DNA from: Candidatus Limosilactobacillus excrementigallinarum
GTDB taxonomy: Bacteria > Bacillota > Bacilli > Lactobacillales > Lactobacillaceae
Direction: 5' to 3'
DNA: 35,192 bases
Assembly: GCA_019117445.1 (NCBI GenBank)
Contig: DWZS01000021.1
Span: 1-35,192 of the forward strand
In this document: one piece after another, positions 10,103-17,254 of the stretch
Layout: the number at the start of each line of letters is the position of its first letter
How positions within the stretch are numbered: position 1 is the stretch's first letter
Notes under the pieces: model-generated
Database searches by the model: none
What the model saw: the letters and a program-made list of their open reading frames with translations, nothing else
What the model was told of the DNA's origin: nothing
Program-made: the position numbers and the translations under genes

Positions 10103-11116
10103 TTACAGAGTAGCAAAGTGAAGCAAAGTACGGATCATGTTTGAAGTGAAACCGTATTCGTTGTCGTACCAAGCAACAGTCTTAACTAATTGTGAACCAT
10201 CGTCACCTTCCATGATTTCGGTTTGTGATGGATCAAATACGGAACCGTAAGTTGAACCGATAATATCAGTAGAAACGATTGGGTCTTCAGTGTAACCAAA
10301 GGCATCATTGCCATCAGTTGCTTTCTTCATTGCATCGTTAACTTGGTCAACTGTAACCTTCTTGTCAAGAATTGAAACAAGTTCAGTTAAGGAACCATCA
10401 ACAACACCAACCCGTTGTGCGTGTCCAGAAAGCTTACCGTTTAATTCTGGGATAACAAGACCAATGGCCTTAGCAGCACCAGATGAGTGAGGAATCGTGT
10501 TAACACTTGCAGTACGGTTGTTACGCATCTTCTTACCACGAGGTCCATCAAGGATCGCTTGAGTTGAAGTGAATGCGTGGATCGTAGTCATAGTACCAAC
10601 CTTGATGCCGAAGTCCTTGTTAAGGAAGTAAGCCATTGGTGCAAGACATGAAGTGGTACATGAACCAGCAGAAACGATCTTGTCATCCTTCTTAAGGGTA
10701 TCCAGGTTAACACCAGGAACAACAGTTGGGATGTTACCAGCAGGTGCAGAAATCAGAACACGCTTAGCACCAGCGTCTAAGTGTGCTTGTGACTTTTCAG
10801 CAGAAGTGTAGAAACCAGTACATTCAAGTACAAAGTCAACACCATCATTCTTAACCCAAGGAATGTTCCGTGCATCACGTTCAGCGTAAACTGGGTATTC
10901 CTTACCATCAACAACAATACCAGTGTCGGTAGCAGAAACTTCACCAGGGAACTTACCATGAGTTGAGTCATACTTCAAAAGGTATGCAAGCATTGCAGGA
11001 GTAGTCAAATCGTTGATGGCTACAACTTCAATATCCTTAGCACCCAATTCGTGAATCCGACGGAATGCTAAACGACCGATACGGCCAAAACCATTAATAC
11101 CAATCTTTACAGTCAT
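10103..11116 (-). CDS. gap: Glyceraldehyde-3-phosphate dehydrogenase, type I (NAD)
   Basis: Oxidises glyceraldehyde 3-phosphate to 1,3-bisphosphoglycerate with NAD. The protein is 337 aa with the Rossmann start [10 protein letters not shown], Asp36 in AINDLT (NAD preference), catalytic Cys153 in [12 protein letters not shown] and His180 in MTTIHAFTS. The residue three after the catalytic Cys is Ser rather than the usual Asn. The ATG at 11116 follows AAAGGAGG at a good distance. This is the first gene of the glycolytic block; the repressor gene cggR, which often precedes gap in Bacillus and many lactobacilli, is not here. The upstream DNA carries a promoter and a separate 8-bp dyad. Confidence 0.99.
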   Translation of the reverse strand: MTVKIGINGFGRIGRLAFRRIHELGAKDIEVVAINDLTTPAMLAYLLKYDSTHGKFPGEVSATDTGIVVDGKEYPVYAERDARNIPWVKNDGVDFVLECTGFYTSAEKSQAHLDAGAKRVLISAPAGNIPTVVPGVNLDTLKKDDKIVSAGSCTTSCLAPMAYFLNKDFGIKVGTMTTIHAFTSTQAILDGPRGKKMRNNRTASVNTIPHSSGAAKAIGLVIPELNGKLSGHAQRVGVVDGSLTELVSILDKKVTVDQVNDAMKKATDGNDAFGYTEDPIVSTDIIGSTYGSVFDPSQTEIMEGDDGSQLVKTVAWYDNEYGFTSNMIRTLLHFATL

Positions 11117-11164
11117 ACTGCAAATTCCTCCTTTAGGAAAACATATAATTAAATGTACGTTATT

Positions 11165-11192
11165 ATTTTAACACTGAAAATTAGATTGTACA
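11165..11192 (-). promoter_or_regulatory. Probable gap promoter
   Basis: On the minus strand: TGTACA, 16-base spacer ending in TGT, then TAAAAT, i.e. an extended -10 with a moderate -35, about 50 bases before the gap ATG. It is the best match in the gap leader. Confidence 0.5.
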
Positions 11193-11239
11193 GTTCAAAA
11201 ATTAACGCACATTTCCAACGCCCTTTATGATAACTGATT

Positions 11240-11268
11240 ATTAGCAGAATGTCCATAATACTGCTAAT
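11240..11268. promoter_or_regulatory. Perfect 8-bp dyad upstream of gap and the tRNA genes
   Basis: ATTAGCAG and CTGCTAAT form a perfect inverted repeat with a 13-base spacer, between the divergent gap and tRNA promoters. It has no T run on either side, so it looks more like a protein-binding site than a terminator. The binding protein is unknown. Confidence 0.45.
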
Positions 11269-11293
11269 CTCCCAACTAAATTTGAAAAAACTA

Positions 11294-11322
11294 TTGCAAT
11301 TTGTTTCCTAATTCGATAAGAT
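11294..11322 (+). promoter_or_regulatory. Promoter of the tRNA-Arg/tRNA-Leu operon
   Basis: TTGCAA, 17-base spacer, TAAGAT, ending 15 bases before the first base of tRNA-Arg. Spacing and position are as expected for a stable-RNA promoter. Confidence 0.75.
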
Positions 11323-11337
11323 ATTATTTGTTGTTAA

Positions 11338-11409
11338 GCGCCCTTAGTGTAATGGATCGCACGTGAGATTCCGGTTCTCGAGATCAGGGTTCGACTCCCT
11401 GGGGGCGCA
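11338..11409 (+). tRNA. tRNA-Arg (anticodon CCG)
   Basis: The sequence folds as a full cloverleaf: acceptor GCGCCCT/GGGGCGC, D stem GTGT/GCAC, anticodon stem TGAGA/TCTCG with loop TTCCGGT (anticodon CCG at 11371-11373), and T arm CAGGG-TTCGACT-CCCTG. The discriminator is A, and no CCA is encoded. It reads CGG arginine codons. It is the first of two tRNAs in a plus-strand operon running against the surrounding genes. Confidence 0.95.
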
Positions 11410-11417
11410 TTAACTTT

Positions 11418-11501
11418 GCCCAAGTGGCGGAATTGGCAGACGCGCAACGTTCAGGTCGTTGTATGGATTTCCATGTACAGGTTCGAATCCTGCCTTGGGC
11501 A
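11418..11501 (+). tRNA. tRNA-Leu (anticodon CAG)
   Basis: Class II tRNA: acceptor GCCCAAG/CTTGGGC, anticodon stem CAACG/CGTTG with loop TTCAGGT (anticodon CAG), a long variable arm ATGG-ATTT-CCAT, T loop TTCGAAT and discriminator A. The T stem has four good pairs (CAGG/CCTG) but an A-C mismatch at its base. It lies 8 bases after tRNA-Arg and is followed by a terminator and repeat-rich DNA. Confidence 0.93.
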
Positions 11502-11514
11502 TTGAATATTTCTT

Positions 11515-11547
11515 AAAAGCGTTGATATATCAACGCTTTTATTTTTT
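11515..11547 (+). terminator. Intrinsic terminator of the tRNA operon
   Basis: A near-perfect palindrome with the core AGCGTTGATATATCAACGCT flanked by AAAA and TTTT, followed by ATTTTTT, starts 14 bases after tRNA-Leu. Confidence 0.9.
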
Positions 11548-11550
11548 ACC

Positions 11551-11695
11551 GTGTACCAATCGTATACCGTTTTTTCAAATCCATAACACTTGCGGTTACT
11601 TATATTAGTTTATGATATTGAATTTCATAGCTTCAAATAACCTAAAAACACCCAAAAACACCATTATTTTTAAATTCTGCTACCAAACTGCTACT
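11551..11695. repeat. Short-repeat stretch behind tRNA-Leu, possible remnant of an integration site
   Basis: No open reading frame. Within about 145 bases there are three pairs of short repeats: GTGTACC and GTATACC (11551-11557, 11562-11568), AAAAACACC twice (11644-11652, 11654-11662) and CTGCTAC twice (11677-11683, 11688-11694). Such pairs next to a tRNA 3' end resemble arm-type integrase sites. No integrase gene remains, so this is an inference. Confidence 0.4.
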
Positions 11696-11698
11696 TTC

Positions 11699-11727
11699 AA
11701 CCGTTGAGTAATCAACGGTTTTTTTAT
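11699..11727 (+). terminator. Second intrinsic terminator behind the tRNA operon
   Basis: AACCGTTGA, a 4-base loop, TCAACGGTT and then seven T. Its core resembles the first tRNA terminator 180 bases upstream. Confidence 0.85.
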
Positions 11728-11734
11728 ACATAAT

Positions 11735-11765
11735 AAAAGGCATCCTAATCAACAGGATGCCTTTT
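11735..11765 (-). terminator. Terminator of the zinc-ribbon/exported-protein operon
   Basis: A 12-bp stem AAAAGGCATCCT/AGGATGCCTTTT with a 7-base loop, immediately after the stop of the minus-strand gene ending at 11768. T-rich tails on both sides allow it to work in either direction. Confidence 0.88.
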
Positions 11766-11767
11766 CG

Positions 11768-12409
11768 TTACTTCAAATTTAAATGGAGATCGTATTGTTT
11801 ATTTGAAACATCGTCATCGCTTTTTCCAAATGCTTCAAATTTAAAACGTAATTTCTTAATATCATTAATGTTCTTGACGTGATTAAATACCACTACAACA
11901 TCACCAGTTTTAACAATTCCATTATCAATATCTCCATCAAAGTCTTGGTCCCCCATCATCGCATTCGCTTGTAAACCATTATTAGTCGACACCGTTCCTT
12001 GAGTCGGGTAAATACTAATATCTTGGTTGGCTTTGATTGTCATATTAATTAGCATCACACAATTGCCAGATTTACCATCAAGGCCGATTCTTTGATAATC
12101 TTTAGCCAACTTATAAATTGTCACACTATTAATCTTAATATTAGCATGATCCCAGGAATTAACGTCCCGGTTTAAATGATAAGTCTTTTGATCGGTATAT
12201 TGGTATGAATCATACGTCAGTTTAATCTTCCCCTTGGCTCTTGCAGCGTGATCATCATGGTGATCAACCACTAGTCCCGTGCTTTCTCCTGTCGCTTGCA
12301 ACTTATGGATTCCATGATAAGTTGCCACATCAGCAAGAACGATTAGAACCGCCAACACTGTCACAATTGAAATCCAGTAAACCTTATTATGGTACCAAAC
12401 TCGCTTCAT
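11768..12409 (-). CDS. Membrane-anchored extracytoplasmic protein of unknown function
   Basis: I do not recognise a named gene. The 213-aa protein starts with a short basic stretch and one hydrophobic helix (about residues 11-29) without a lipobox, so it is probably anchored with the C-terminal part outside. The rest is polar and predicted beta-rich, with alternating hydrophobic strands such as NCVMLINMTIKA and TGDVVVVFNHVKN. This resembles the DUF4352/DUF5067 immunoglobulin-like group, but the match is by eye only. The ATG at 12409 follows GAGGATTTAGTT. It lies 18 bases behind the zinc-ribbon gene and ends at a strong terminator, so the two form a closed operon. Confidence 0.75.
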   Translation of the reverse strand: MKRVWYHNKVYWISIVTVLAVLIVLADVATYHGIHKLQATGESTGLVVDHHDDHAARAKGKIKLTYDSYQYTDQKTYHLNRDVNSWDHANIKINSVTIYKLAKDYQRIGLDGKSGNCVMLINMTIKANQDISIYPTQGTVSTNNGLQANAMMGDQDFDGDIDNGIVKTGDVVVVFNHVKNINDIKKLRFKFEAFGKSDDDVSNKQYDLHLNLK

Positions 12410-12427
12410 AACTAAATCCTCCCAAAT

Positions 12428-12820
12428 TTAACTCGCTAGAATTACAATAATCGTTAACGATACGAAAAATACTAAATTAGCTACAACACTGATCAAGGCA
12501 CCAATTCCCGCAGAATTTGCATTCATCGGTCGTTCTTTTTTCCACACTAAAAATAAAATCAACCCTCCTAATGGGATGAAGAAGCCAAGTAAGGCCCAAC
12601 CAAAACTTCCTGAATCTACAGAATGGGAATGAACACTATTCCCAACATTCGGTACTGTAGCTCCAATTTTCTCCGCGGATTGTTCTGGCACTTGTTCTGA
12701 AGCTTTCAGTTGACTACTAGAATGATCATTTTCTAATGCTCCAGGAACTGGTTGACCACAATGTGGGCAAACTAGTAAGTGTTCCGCCATTGACTGGCCA
12801 CAATATTGACATTTTTTCAT
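12428..12820 (-). CDS. Zinc-ribbon membrane protein of unknown function
   Basis: The 130-aa protein begins with a zinc ribbon, CQYC (residues 4-7) and CPHC (18-21), which probably holds one zinc ion. A polar, Ser/Gln-rich linker (about 25-70) leads to two hydrophobic helices (about 74-92 and 105-129) separated by a short basic loop. This layout, zinc ribbon first and membrane last, is frequent in small proteins of lactic acid bacteria with unknown roles. The ATG at 12820 has GGGAGG 6 bases upstream. Its own promoter lies about 40 bases upstream, and the exported protein gene follows after 18 bases, so they probably act together at the membrane. Confidence 0.82.
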   Translation of the reverse strand: MKKCQYCGQSMAEHLLVCPHCGQPVPGALENDHSSSQLKASEQVPEQSAEKIGATVPNVGNSVHSHSVDSGSFGWALLGFFIPLGGLILFLVWKKERPMNANSAGIGALISVVANLVFFVSLTIIVILAS

Positions 12821-12859
12821 TTTAATCCTCCCTAGAAATTAACCTCCTAAATCGCTAAA

Positions 12860-12888
12860 AATATATCAAATTATCAATAAGCAGTCAA
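12860..12888 (-). promoter_or_regulatory. Promoter of the zinc-ribbon/exported-protein operon
   Basis: On the minus strand: TTGACT, 17-base spacer, TATATT. The sequence ATTGACTG occurs twice here, 11 bases apart, giving two overlapping -35 choices or a direct-repeat binding site. Confidence 0.7.
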
Positions 12889-12984
12889 TGGTCAGTCAAT
12901 AATTCTATCTAACTATGAATATAATTATTGTTAAATCAACGTCACAAACGATATCATTCGATAAAAATTGTTTGGCTGAAGCCA

Positions 12985-13015
12985 CAAAAAAAGCAGGAAT
13001 CAAATGATTCCTGCT
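12985..13015 (-). terminator. Terminator of the basic micro-gene
   Basis: An 11-bp perfect stem AGCAGGAATCA/TGATTCCTGCT with a 2-base centre, followed on the minus strand by seven T, about 22 bases after the stop of the 43-aa gene. Confidence 0.92.
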
Positions 13016-13037
13016 CATAATTTAATAATTAAACTGA

Positions 13038-13169
13038 TTACTTTTCGTCAGCTGGCTTTTCTTTAGCCCACTTACGAATTTCTTCAATCTTCTTTTCCTT
13101 TAATGCCCGCTTGTACTTAGGAGCAACTGGACGACGGCCTTGTACGCCATGTGGATGTGCTTTACGCAT
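13038..13169 (-). CDS. Strongly basic 43-aa protein of unknown function
   Basis: A short gene with complete signals: promoter at 13217-13245, AAAGGAGG 9 bases before the ATG at 13169, a TAA stop and its own terminator. The product starts MRKAHPHGVQGRRP and ends in a Lys/Glu helix. It has 15 Lys/Arg against 6 Asp/Glu, net about +9, and one Trp and one Tyr. The charge and size would suit an RNA- or ribosome-binding peptide, but I recognise no family and give no function. It is divergent from the acidic 39-aa gene at 13438. Confidence 0.72.
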   Translation of the reverse strand: MRKAHPHGVQGRRPVAPKYKRALKEKKIEEIRKWAKEKPADEK

Positions 13170-13216
13170 GTCAATATGCCTCCTTTAATATATTATCGTT
13201 AATAATCAACATTCCG

Positions 13217-13245
13217 ATTATAACTAAATGCTGCAAAAAGCGCAA
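13217..13245 (-). promoter_or_regulatory. Promoter of the basic micro-gene
   Basis: On the minus strand: TTGCGC, 17-base spacer, TATAAT, about 48 bases before the ATG at 13169. The -10 is perfect. Confidence 0.75.
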
Positions 13246-13335
13246 CCTTTCCATCCAGAACCTGCAATTTTTAACCACTCCTTAAAGTTAGACCATTTTA
13301 TGCAAACGTTTATCAAAACTGTAATGATAAACTTC

Positions 13336-13364
13336 TTGATAACTATACCAATTTAAGATAATAT
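13336..13364 (+). promoter_or_regulatory. Promoter of the acidic micro-gene
   Basis: TTGATA, 17-base spacer, TAATAT. The expected transcript has a leader of about 65 bases in which GGTGTTT (13385-13391) and AAACACC (13410-13416) can pair, just before the ribosome site. Confidence 0.75.
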
Positions 13365-13437
13365 GGAAACTGTTAAAAGATCACGGTGTTTAACTTAATT
13401 AACCAATTCAAACACCAAACTAAGATGGAGGATTATT

Positions 13438-13557
13438 ATGTCCAAGCAAGACTTACAATTCAAAATGTTTGAAATTAAACCAGATCAAGATCGAGATCAA
13501 TTAGATAACGAATGTGCTGATTTAGAACTGGACCTAATTGCAGAAAACTTAAAATAG
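13438..13557 (+). CDS. Acidic 39-aa protein of unknown function
   Basis: Start ATG at 13438 with GGAGG 7 bases upstream, TAG stop, promoter upstream and terminator directly behind, so it looks like a true independent gene. The peptide begins MSKQDLQFKMFEIKPDQD and has 11 Asp/Glu against 5 Lys/Arg, net about -6, with one Cys and a C-terminal half likely to form an amphipathic helix. I recognise no family. It lies between the divergent basic 43-aa gene and clpP and could be a small regulator or adaptor, but nothing in the sequence proves this. Confidence 0.68.
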   Translation: MSKQDLQFKMFEIKPDQDRDQLDNECADLELDLIAENLK

Positions 13558-13564
13558 TACTTAG

Positions 13565-13593
13565 GAGGCTGAATAAAATTCAACCTCTTTTTT
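13565..13593 (+). terminator. Terminator of the acidic micro-gene
   Basis: GAGG-C-TGAAT, a 3-base loop, ATTCA-A-CCTC (one internal mismatch) and six T, starting 8 bases after the TAG stop. It isolates the micro-gene from clpP. Confidence 0.85.
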
Positions 13594-13607
13594 CATCAGT
13601 AATTTTA

Positions 13608-13626
13608 TTTGACCTTTCTTGACCTA
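13608..13626 (+). promoter_or_regulatory. CtsR operator of clpP
   Basis: TTTGACCTTTCTTGACCT; on the other strand it reads AGGTCAAGAAAGGTCAAA, a near-consensus CtsR heptad direct repeat. It covers the -35 of the clpP promoter, so binding would block RNA polymerase until heat or stress inactivates CtsR. Confidence 0.88.
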
Positions 13627-13637
13627 TAGGGTAAAAT
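13609..13637 (+). promoter_or_regulatory. clpP promoter
   Basis: TTGACC (13609-13614), 17-base spacer, TAAAAT (13632-13637). The -35 is inside the CtsR box. Confidence 0.75.
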
Positions 13638-13648
13638 ACAATCATACG

Positions 13649-13675
13649 TTAGCAATTAACGCTAACAAGTGCTAA
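13649..13675 (+). promoter_or_regulatory. CIRCE-like inverted repeat (HrcA operator) in the clpP leader
   Basis: TTAGCAATT, 9 bases, AAGTGCTAA. Against the CIRCE consensus TTAGCACTC-N9-GAGTGCTAA the left half matches 7 of 9 and the right half 8 of 9, with the exact 9-base spacer. It lies directly before the AAAGGAGG ribosome site. Confidence 0.7.
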
Positions 13676-13691
13676 AAGGAGGCCACTTAAT

Positions 13692-14285
13692 ATGAATTTA
13701 GTTCCAACTGTGATTGAACAATCATCACGTGGTGAACGTGCTTATGATATTTATTCACGGCTTCTCAAGGATCGGATCATTATGCTTTCTGGTCCTATTG
13801 AAGACGACATGGCAAATTCAATCGTTGCGCAACTTCTTTTCTTAGACGCGCAAGATTCAACCAAAGATATTTACTTATACATTAATTCACCTGGTGGTGT
13901 TGTTACGTCCGGAATGGCAATTTATGATACGATGAACTTCATTAAGGCAGATGTCCAAACCATCGTTATTGGGATGGCTGCTTCAATGGCAAGTGTCCTC
14001 GTTTCATCCGGTGCTAAGGGCAAGCGGTTTGGTTTGCCACACTCCCAAGTGTTAATTCACCAACCTTCTGGTGGTGCACAAGGTCAACAAACCGAAATTG
14101 AAATTGCTGCAACAGAAATTTTGAAGACTCGTAAGATGATTAACGAAATTCTAGCAGAAAATTCCGGTCAACCAATCGAAAAGATTAACCAGGATACTGA
14201 ACGGGACCACTACTTAACTGCTCAAGAAGCGGTTGATTATGGTTTACTGGATGGCATCATGGAAAACAAGCCAAAGGCAAACTAA
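13692..14285 (+). CDS. clpP: ATP-dependent Clp protease proteolytic subunit
   Basis: ClpP forms the tetradecameric serine-protease barrel that works with ClpX, ClpC or ClpE on misfolded and tagged proteins, including those tagged through SmpB/tmRNA. The protein is 197 aa with the complete triad: Ser98 in GMAASMAS, His123 in LIHQPSGG, and Asp172 in TERDHYL. The ATG at 13692 follows AAAAGGAGG. It is the only large plus-strand gene in the window, converging on whiA across a shared terminator. Control is visible: a CtsR box over the -35 and a CIRCE-like repeat in the leader. Confidence 0.99.
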   Translation: MNLVPTVIEQSSRGERAYDIYSRLLKDRIIMLSGPIEDDMANSIVAQLLFLDAQDSTKDIYLYINSPGGVVTSGMAIYDTMNFIKADVQTIVIGMAASMASVLVSSGAKGKRFGLPHSQVLIHQPSGGAQGQQTEIEIAATEILKTRKMINEILAENSGQPIEKINQDTERDHYLTAQEAVDYGLLDGIMENKPKAN

Positions 14286-14297
14286 GGCTACTAACTC

Positions 14298-14333
14298 AAA
14301 AAGGTGTTGCGAATTATCGCAACACCTTTTTTA
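14298..14333. terminator. Bidirectional terminator between clpP and whiA
   Basis: AAGGTGTTGCGA and TCGCAACACCTT form a 12-bp stem with a 4-base loop; six T follow on the plus strand and five on the minus strand. The whiA stop codon overlaps its T tract. Confidence 0.93.
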
Positions 14334-15263
14334 TTGGCCACTTTTTATCTTATCCGCGTAAGCATTCAACTTTCTTAATCGGTGATTAACCCCTGATTTA
14401 GAAATTGGTCCACCAGGAACTAACTCCCCGAGCTCCTTTAAACTCACTTCTGGATGGGCCAACCGGGTCATGGCAATTTCCCGTAATTTCTCTGGAATGT
14501 TGTTCAAACCGACATGCTGATCAATAAATTGAATGTTTGCGACCTGCTTATTAGCCGCATTTGCCACCTTATCCATATTGGCATTTTCACAATTAACAAG
14601 CCGATTCACGGAATTACGCATGTCACGCACGATTCGAATATTTTCAAACTCTAACATGCTATTGGTCGCCCCAATTAATTGTAAAAAGTCAGCAATCTTT
14701 TCTGCTTCTTTCAAATAGACAATATACCCGCTCCGCCGGGCAGTTGTCCGTGCGTTCAATTGAAAATGATTGATCATTTCGGCAATCATCTCGTTATGCT
14801 CTTCATACAAGGAATAAATTTCCAAGTGGTAGCGGGAAGTTTCAGGATTATTAACTGAACCGCCTGCCAAAAAAGCTCCCCTTAGGTAAGACTGAATCAT
14901 CAAATCATTTTTCAGAAGCTGAACCGGGACCCGCTCCATAATATGGAAGCCGTCTAAAATCCCTAATTCCGTTAATAATTCTTTCACGTGATACCGCAGA
15001 CGGACAACATAGGTATTATTCTTTTTCAATTTCATTTTTCGTCGCACCACGATCTCTGATTCGACATTATAGAAATCTTTTAACAACGAATAAATCCGCC
15101 GGGCAATTGCCGGGCTCTCTGTCTGGACACTTAGTACCATCTGCTGATTAGCAATTCCTAGCGCCCCATTCATTCTGATTAAGGCCATTAATTCGGCTTG
15201 TGCGTTATCCTTATGCACCGTTAAGCCAGTTAATTCTTTTTTGACCTGACTTGCATATGACAT
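14331..15263 (-). CDS. whiA: DNA-binding protein WhiA
   Basis: WhiA is a conserved Gram-positive protein linked to cell division and chromosome segregation (sporulation in Streptomyces). The 310-aa product has the expected plan: an N-terminal LAGLIDADG homing-endonuclease-like region in two halves (about 1-190, including [15 protein letters not shown]), without catalytic use, and a C-terminal helix-turn-helix (about 220-305, ending in [16 protein letters not shown]). The ATG at 15263 follows AGGGTGATTAG. It is the last of the rapZ-yvcK-whiA set, 14 bases after yvcK. Confidence 0.97.
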   Translation of the reverse strand: MSYASQVKKELTGLTVHKDNAQAELMALIRMNGALGIANQQMVLSVQTESPAIARRIYSLLKDFYNVESEIVVRRKMKLKKNNTYVVRLRYHVKELLTELGILDGFHIMERVPVQLLKNDLMIQSYLRGAFLAGGSVNNPETSRYHLEIYSLYEEHNEMIAEMINHFQLNARTTARRSGYIVYLKEAEKIADFLQLIGATNSMLEFENIRIVRDMRNSVNRLVNCENANMDKVANAANKQVANIQFIDQHVGLNNIPEKLREIAMTRLAHPEVSLKELGELVPGGPISKSGVNHRLRKLNAYADKIKSGQ

Positions 15264-15277
15264 CTAATCACCCTTTC

Positions 15278-16261
15278 TTAATCAGCATGAACATCATGGA
15301 GACGGTTAAGCAATTCGCTTACTACCTTATCCCGATCATGGAACGCCCCATTATCACGTAATCGCAAGAAATTGGCTGAAATTACCCGACAGCCCTGCTC
15401 CCGTAATCCAGTAAAATCATGCGTAACGGGCTGCGAAATCTCATTCCATTCCTGAAAATTAATGTAATCCTTCGGCACCGGTTGAATATTTACTAATACC
15501 GTATCAATGAACTGCTCACCGAGGTGGCGGTTCAATACCCGAACATGATCAGCATCCGTAAAGTGATCCGTCTCACCCTTCTGGGTCATAATATTGCAAA
15601 TATAAACAACTTCCGCCTTCGTCTTTTTCACTGCCTCACCAACATTACTAATCATGAGGTTCGGTAAAATACTAGTAAATAAGCTTCCGGGTCCCAGCAC
15701 AATCTGATCGGCATCCATAATAGCATCAATCACCTGTTTGACCGCCATTGGTGCTGCTGGTTCATCTGAGTCCGTTACCCAAACCCGTTGAATCTGTTTA
15801 TGAGCAGCAGTAATTTCTGACTCACCCACTAACTTACTACCATCAGTAAATTCAGCATTCAACGTTAACGGCTCATTCGCTACGGGATAAATATGCCCAT
15901 TAATCCGCATTAAATCAGATAATTCTTGCACCGCATCGAAAATATTTCCCTTCATCTCCGCCAGCGCAGAAATAATTAGATTACCAAGTGCATGACCGGC
16001 AAAAAAATTGTCTTTACTGTTAAAACGGTACTGGAAGATTTCTTTTTCAATCGTTGGTAATTCAGATAGCGCTACCAATGCATTTCGAATATCACCAGGT
16101 GGCACAACATTAATATAATTCCGTAAAATTCCTGAAGAACCACCATCATCGGCTACCGTTACGATCGCTGTTACATCCACATTTTGGTCCCGTAAGCCAC
16201 GTAAAATAACGGGGAGGCCGGTTCCGCCACCAATAATTACAATTTTAGGTTTATGAAACAT
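15278..16261 (-). CDS. yvcK: YvcK/CofD-like gluconeogenesis factor
   Basis: YvcK binds UDP-sugars and is needed for growth on gluconeogenic carbon sources and for normal cell shape in Bacillus. The protein is 327 aa with the nucleotide motif GGGTGLP near the N-terminus, DDGGSSG about 30 residues later, and [10 protein letters not shown], all typical of the CofD-like fold. Of two consecutive ATG codons, the second (16261) has the better distance (6 bases) from AGGAGG. The gene is 8-14 bases from its neighbours on both sides, in the conserved rapZ-yvcK-whiA operon. Confidence 0.96.
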   Translation of the reverse strand: MFHKPKIVIIGGGTGLPVILRGLRDQNVDVTAIVTVADDGGSSGILRNYINVVPPGDIRNALVALSELPTIEKEIFQYRFNSKDNFFAGHALGNLIISALAEMKGNIFDAVQELSDLMRINGHIYPVANEPLTLNAEFTDGSKLVGESEITAAHKQIQRVWVTDSDEPAAPMAVKQVIDAIMDADQIVLGPGSLFTSILPNLMISNVGEAVKKTKAEVVYICNIMTQKGETDHFTDADHVRVLNRHLGEQFIDTVLVNIQPVPKDYINFQEWNEISQPVTHDFTGLREQGCRVISANFLRLRDNGAFHDRDKVVSELLNRLHDVHAD

Positions 16262-16272
16262 CATGCTCCTCC

Positions 16273-17142
16273 TTAATGTGCCTTATCCACATCACGGTGA
16301 TGTGCATTCACGACATAGTCTTGCTTTCGTAGGTCCGCTGCCAACTGGTTAGCAATTGTTACAGACCGGTGTTGCCCCCCGGTACACCCAATCGCTATCG
16401 TTAAACTGGTCTTACCTTCTTTAATATAACCAGGTAGAGCTGTGGTAATCAACGAATAAAGATGTTGATAGAAATTTTGGGCTTCTGGACTTTGCATTAC
16501 ATATTCTTGAACCGCTGGATCGTTACCGGTTAAATGTTTCAAAGCTGGAACGTAAAACGGGTTAGGTAAAAACCGCACATCCATCACAATGTCCGCATCC
16601 AATGGCAGCCCATACTTAAAGCCGAAGGACATTACATCAACATAGAAATCAGTCCCCTGACCATTATTAAAAATTTCTGTTAAACGAGTTCGTAAGTTCC
16701 GTGGCGTTAAATTAGTAGTATCAATTTTAACATTTGCTTGTGATGCTAATTCACCGAGCAGCTTTCGTTCTCGTTCAATTCCGGCCAACACGCCGTCCTG
16801 TTTAGCTAACGGGTGCGCCCGACGAGTTTCCTTATACCGTGCGACTAGTTCTGCATTTCCTGCATCTAAAAACAAAACCTTCACACTTATATCATGACGT
16901 TGACGAAGCTGCTGAATGACCGGTAATACCTGATCATAAAACCCTTTTGCCCGGGTATCCATCACCATCGCCATTTTTGGAAAATCAGCAGATTGCTTAA
17001 TAACATCAACAAATTTCTCAGCTAATGTCGGGATCATATTATCAATTACAAAGTAGCGCAAATCTTCAAAGAGTTGAACCGCTACCGTTTTCCCCGCACC
17101 GCTCATTCCGGTAATAATAACGACTTCTAACTTTTGGGACAT
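16273..17142 (-). CDS. rapZ: RNase adapter/nucleotide-binding protein RapZ (YvcJ)
   Basis: A P-loop protein that binds ATP/GTP; in E. coli it controls GlmS through small RNA decay, in Bacillus the homologue YvcJ affects competence. The 289-aa protein has the Walker A GMSGAGKT (12-19) and the C-terminal signature [10 protein letters not shown] near residue 250, the conserved sugar-phosphate/RNA-binding domain. The ATG at 17142 follows AAAGGAGG. It starts a separate transcription unit after the uvrA terminator, with an extended -10 promoter about 35 bases upstream. Confidence 0.97.
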   Translation of the reverse strand: MSQKLEVVIITGMSGAGKTVAVQLFEDLRYFVIDNMIPTLAEKFVDVIKQSADFPKMAMVMDTRAKGFYDQVLPVIQQLRQRHDISVKVLFLDAGNAELVARYKETRRAHPLAKQDGVLAGIERERKLLGELASQANVKIDTTNLTPRNLRTRLTEIFNNGQGTDFYVDVMSFGFKYGLPLDADIVMDVRFLPNPFYVPALKHLTGNDPAVQEYVMQSPEAQNFYQHLYSLITTALPGYIKEGKTSLTIAIGCTGGQHRSVTIANQLAADLRKQDYVVNAHHRDVDKAH

Positions 17143-17173
17143 TGAAATGCCTCCTTTAATAAAATCACTTTCT

Positions 17174-17182
17174 ATTGTAACA
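17174..17182 (-). promoter_or_regulatory. Extended -10 promoter of rapZ-yvcK-whiA
   Basis: On the minus strand TGT followed by TACAAT, an extended -10 with no clear -35, between the uvrA terminator and the rapZ start. Confidence 0.5.
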
Positions 17183-17211
17183 TACCGGGCGTGTCATTTC
17201 TGTAACCCAGT

Positions 17212-17250
17212 AAAAAAGTCTAGGATCATTCCCTTATCCTAGACTTTTTT
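17212..17250 (-). terminator. Intrinsic terminator of uvrB-uvrA
   Basis: AAAAAAGTCTAGGAT and ATCCTAGACTTTTTT pair over 15 bp around a 9-base loop, directly after the uvrA stop. Confidence 0.93.
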
Positions 17251-17254
17251 ATTA

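Noticed and set aside
11643-11663. AAAAACACC repeats as a CRISPR array
   Set aside because: Only two 9-base units one base apart, with no spacers and no cas genes.
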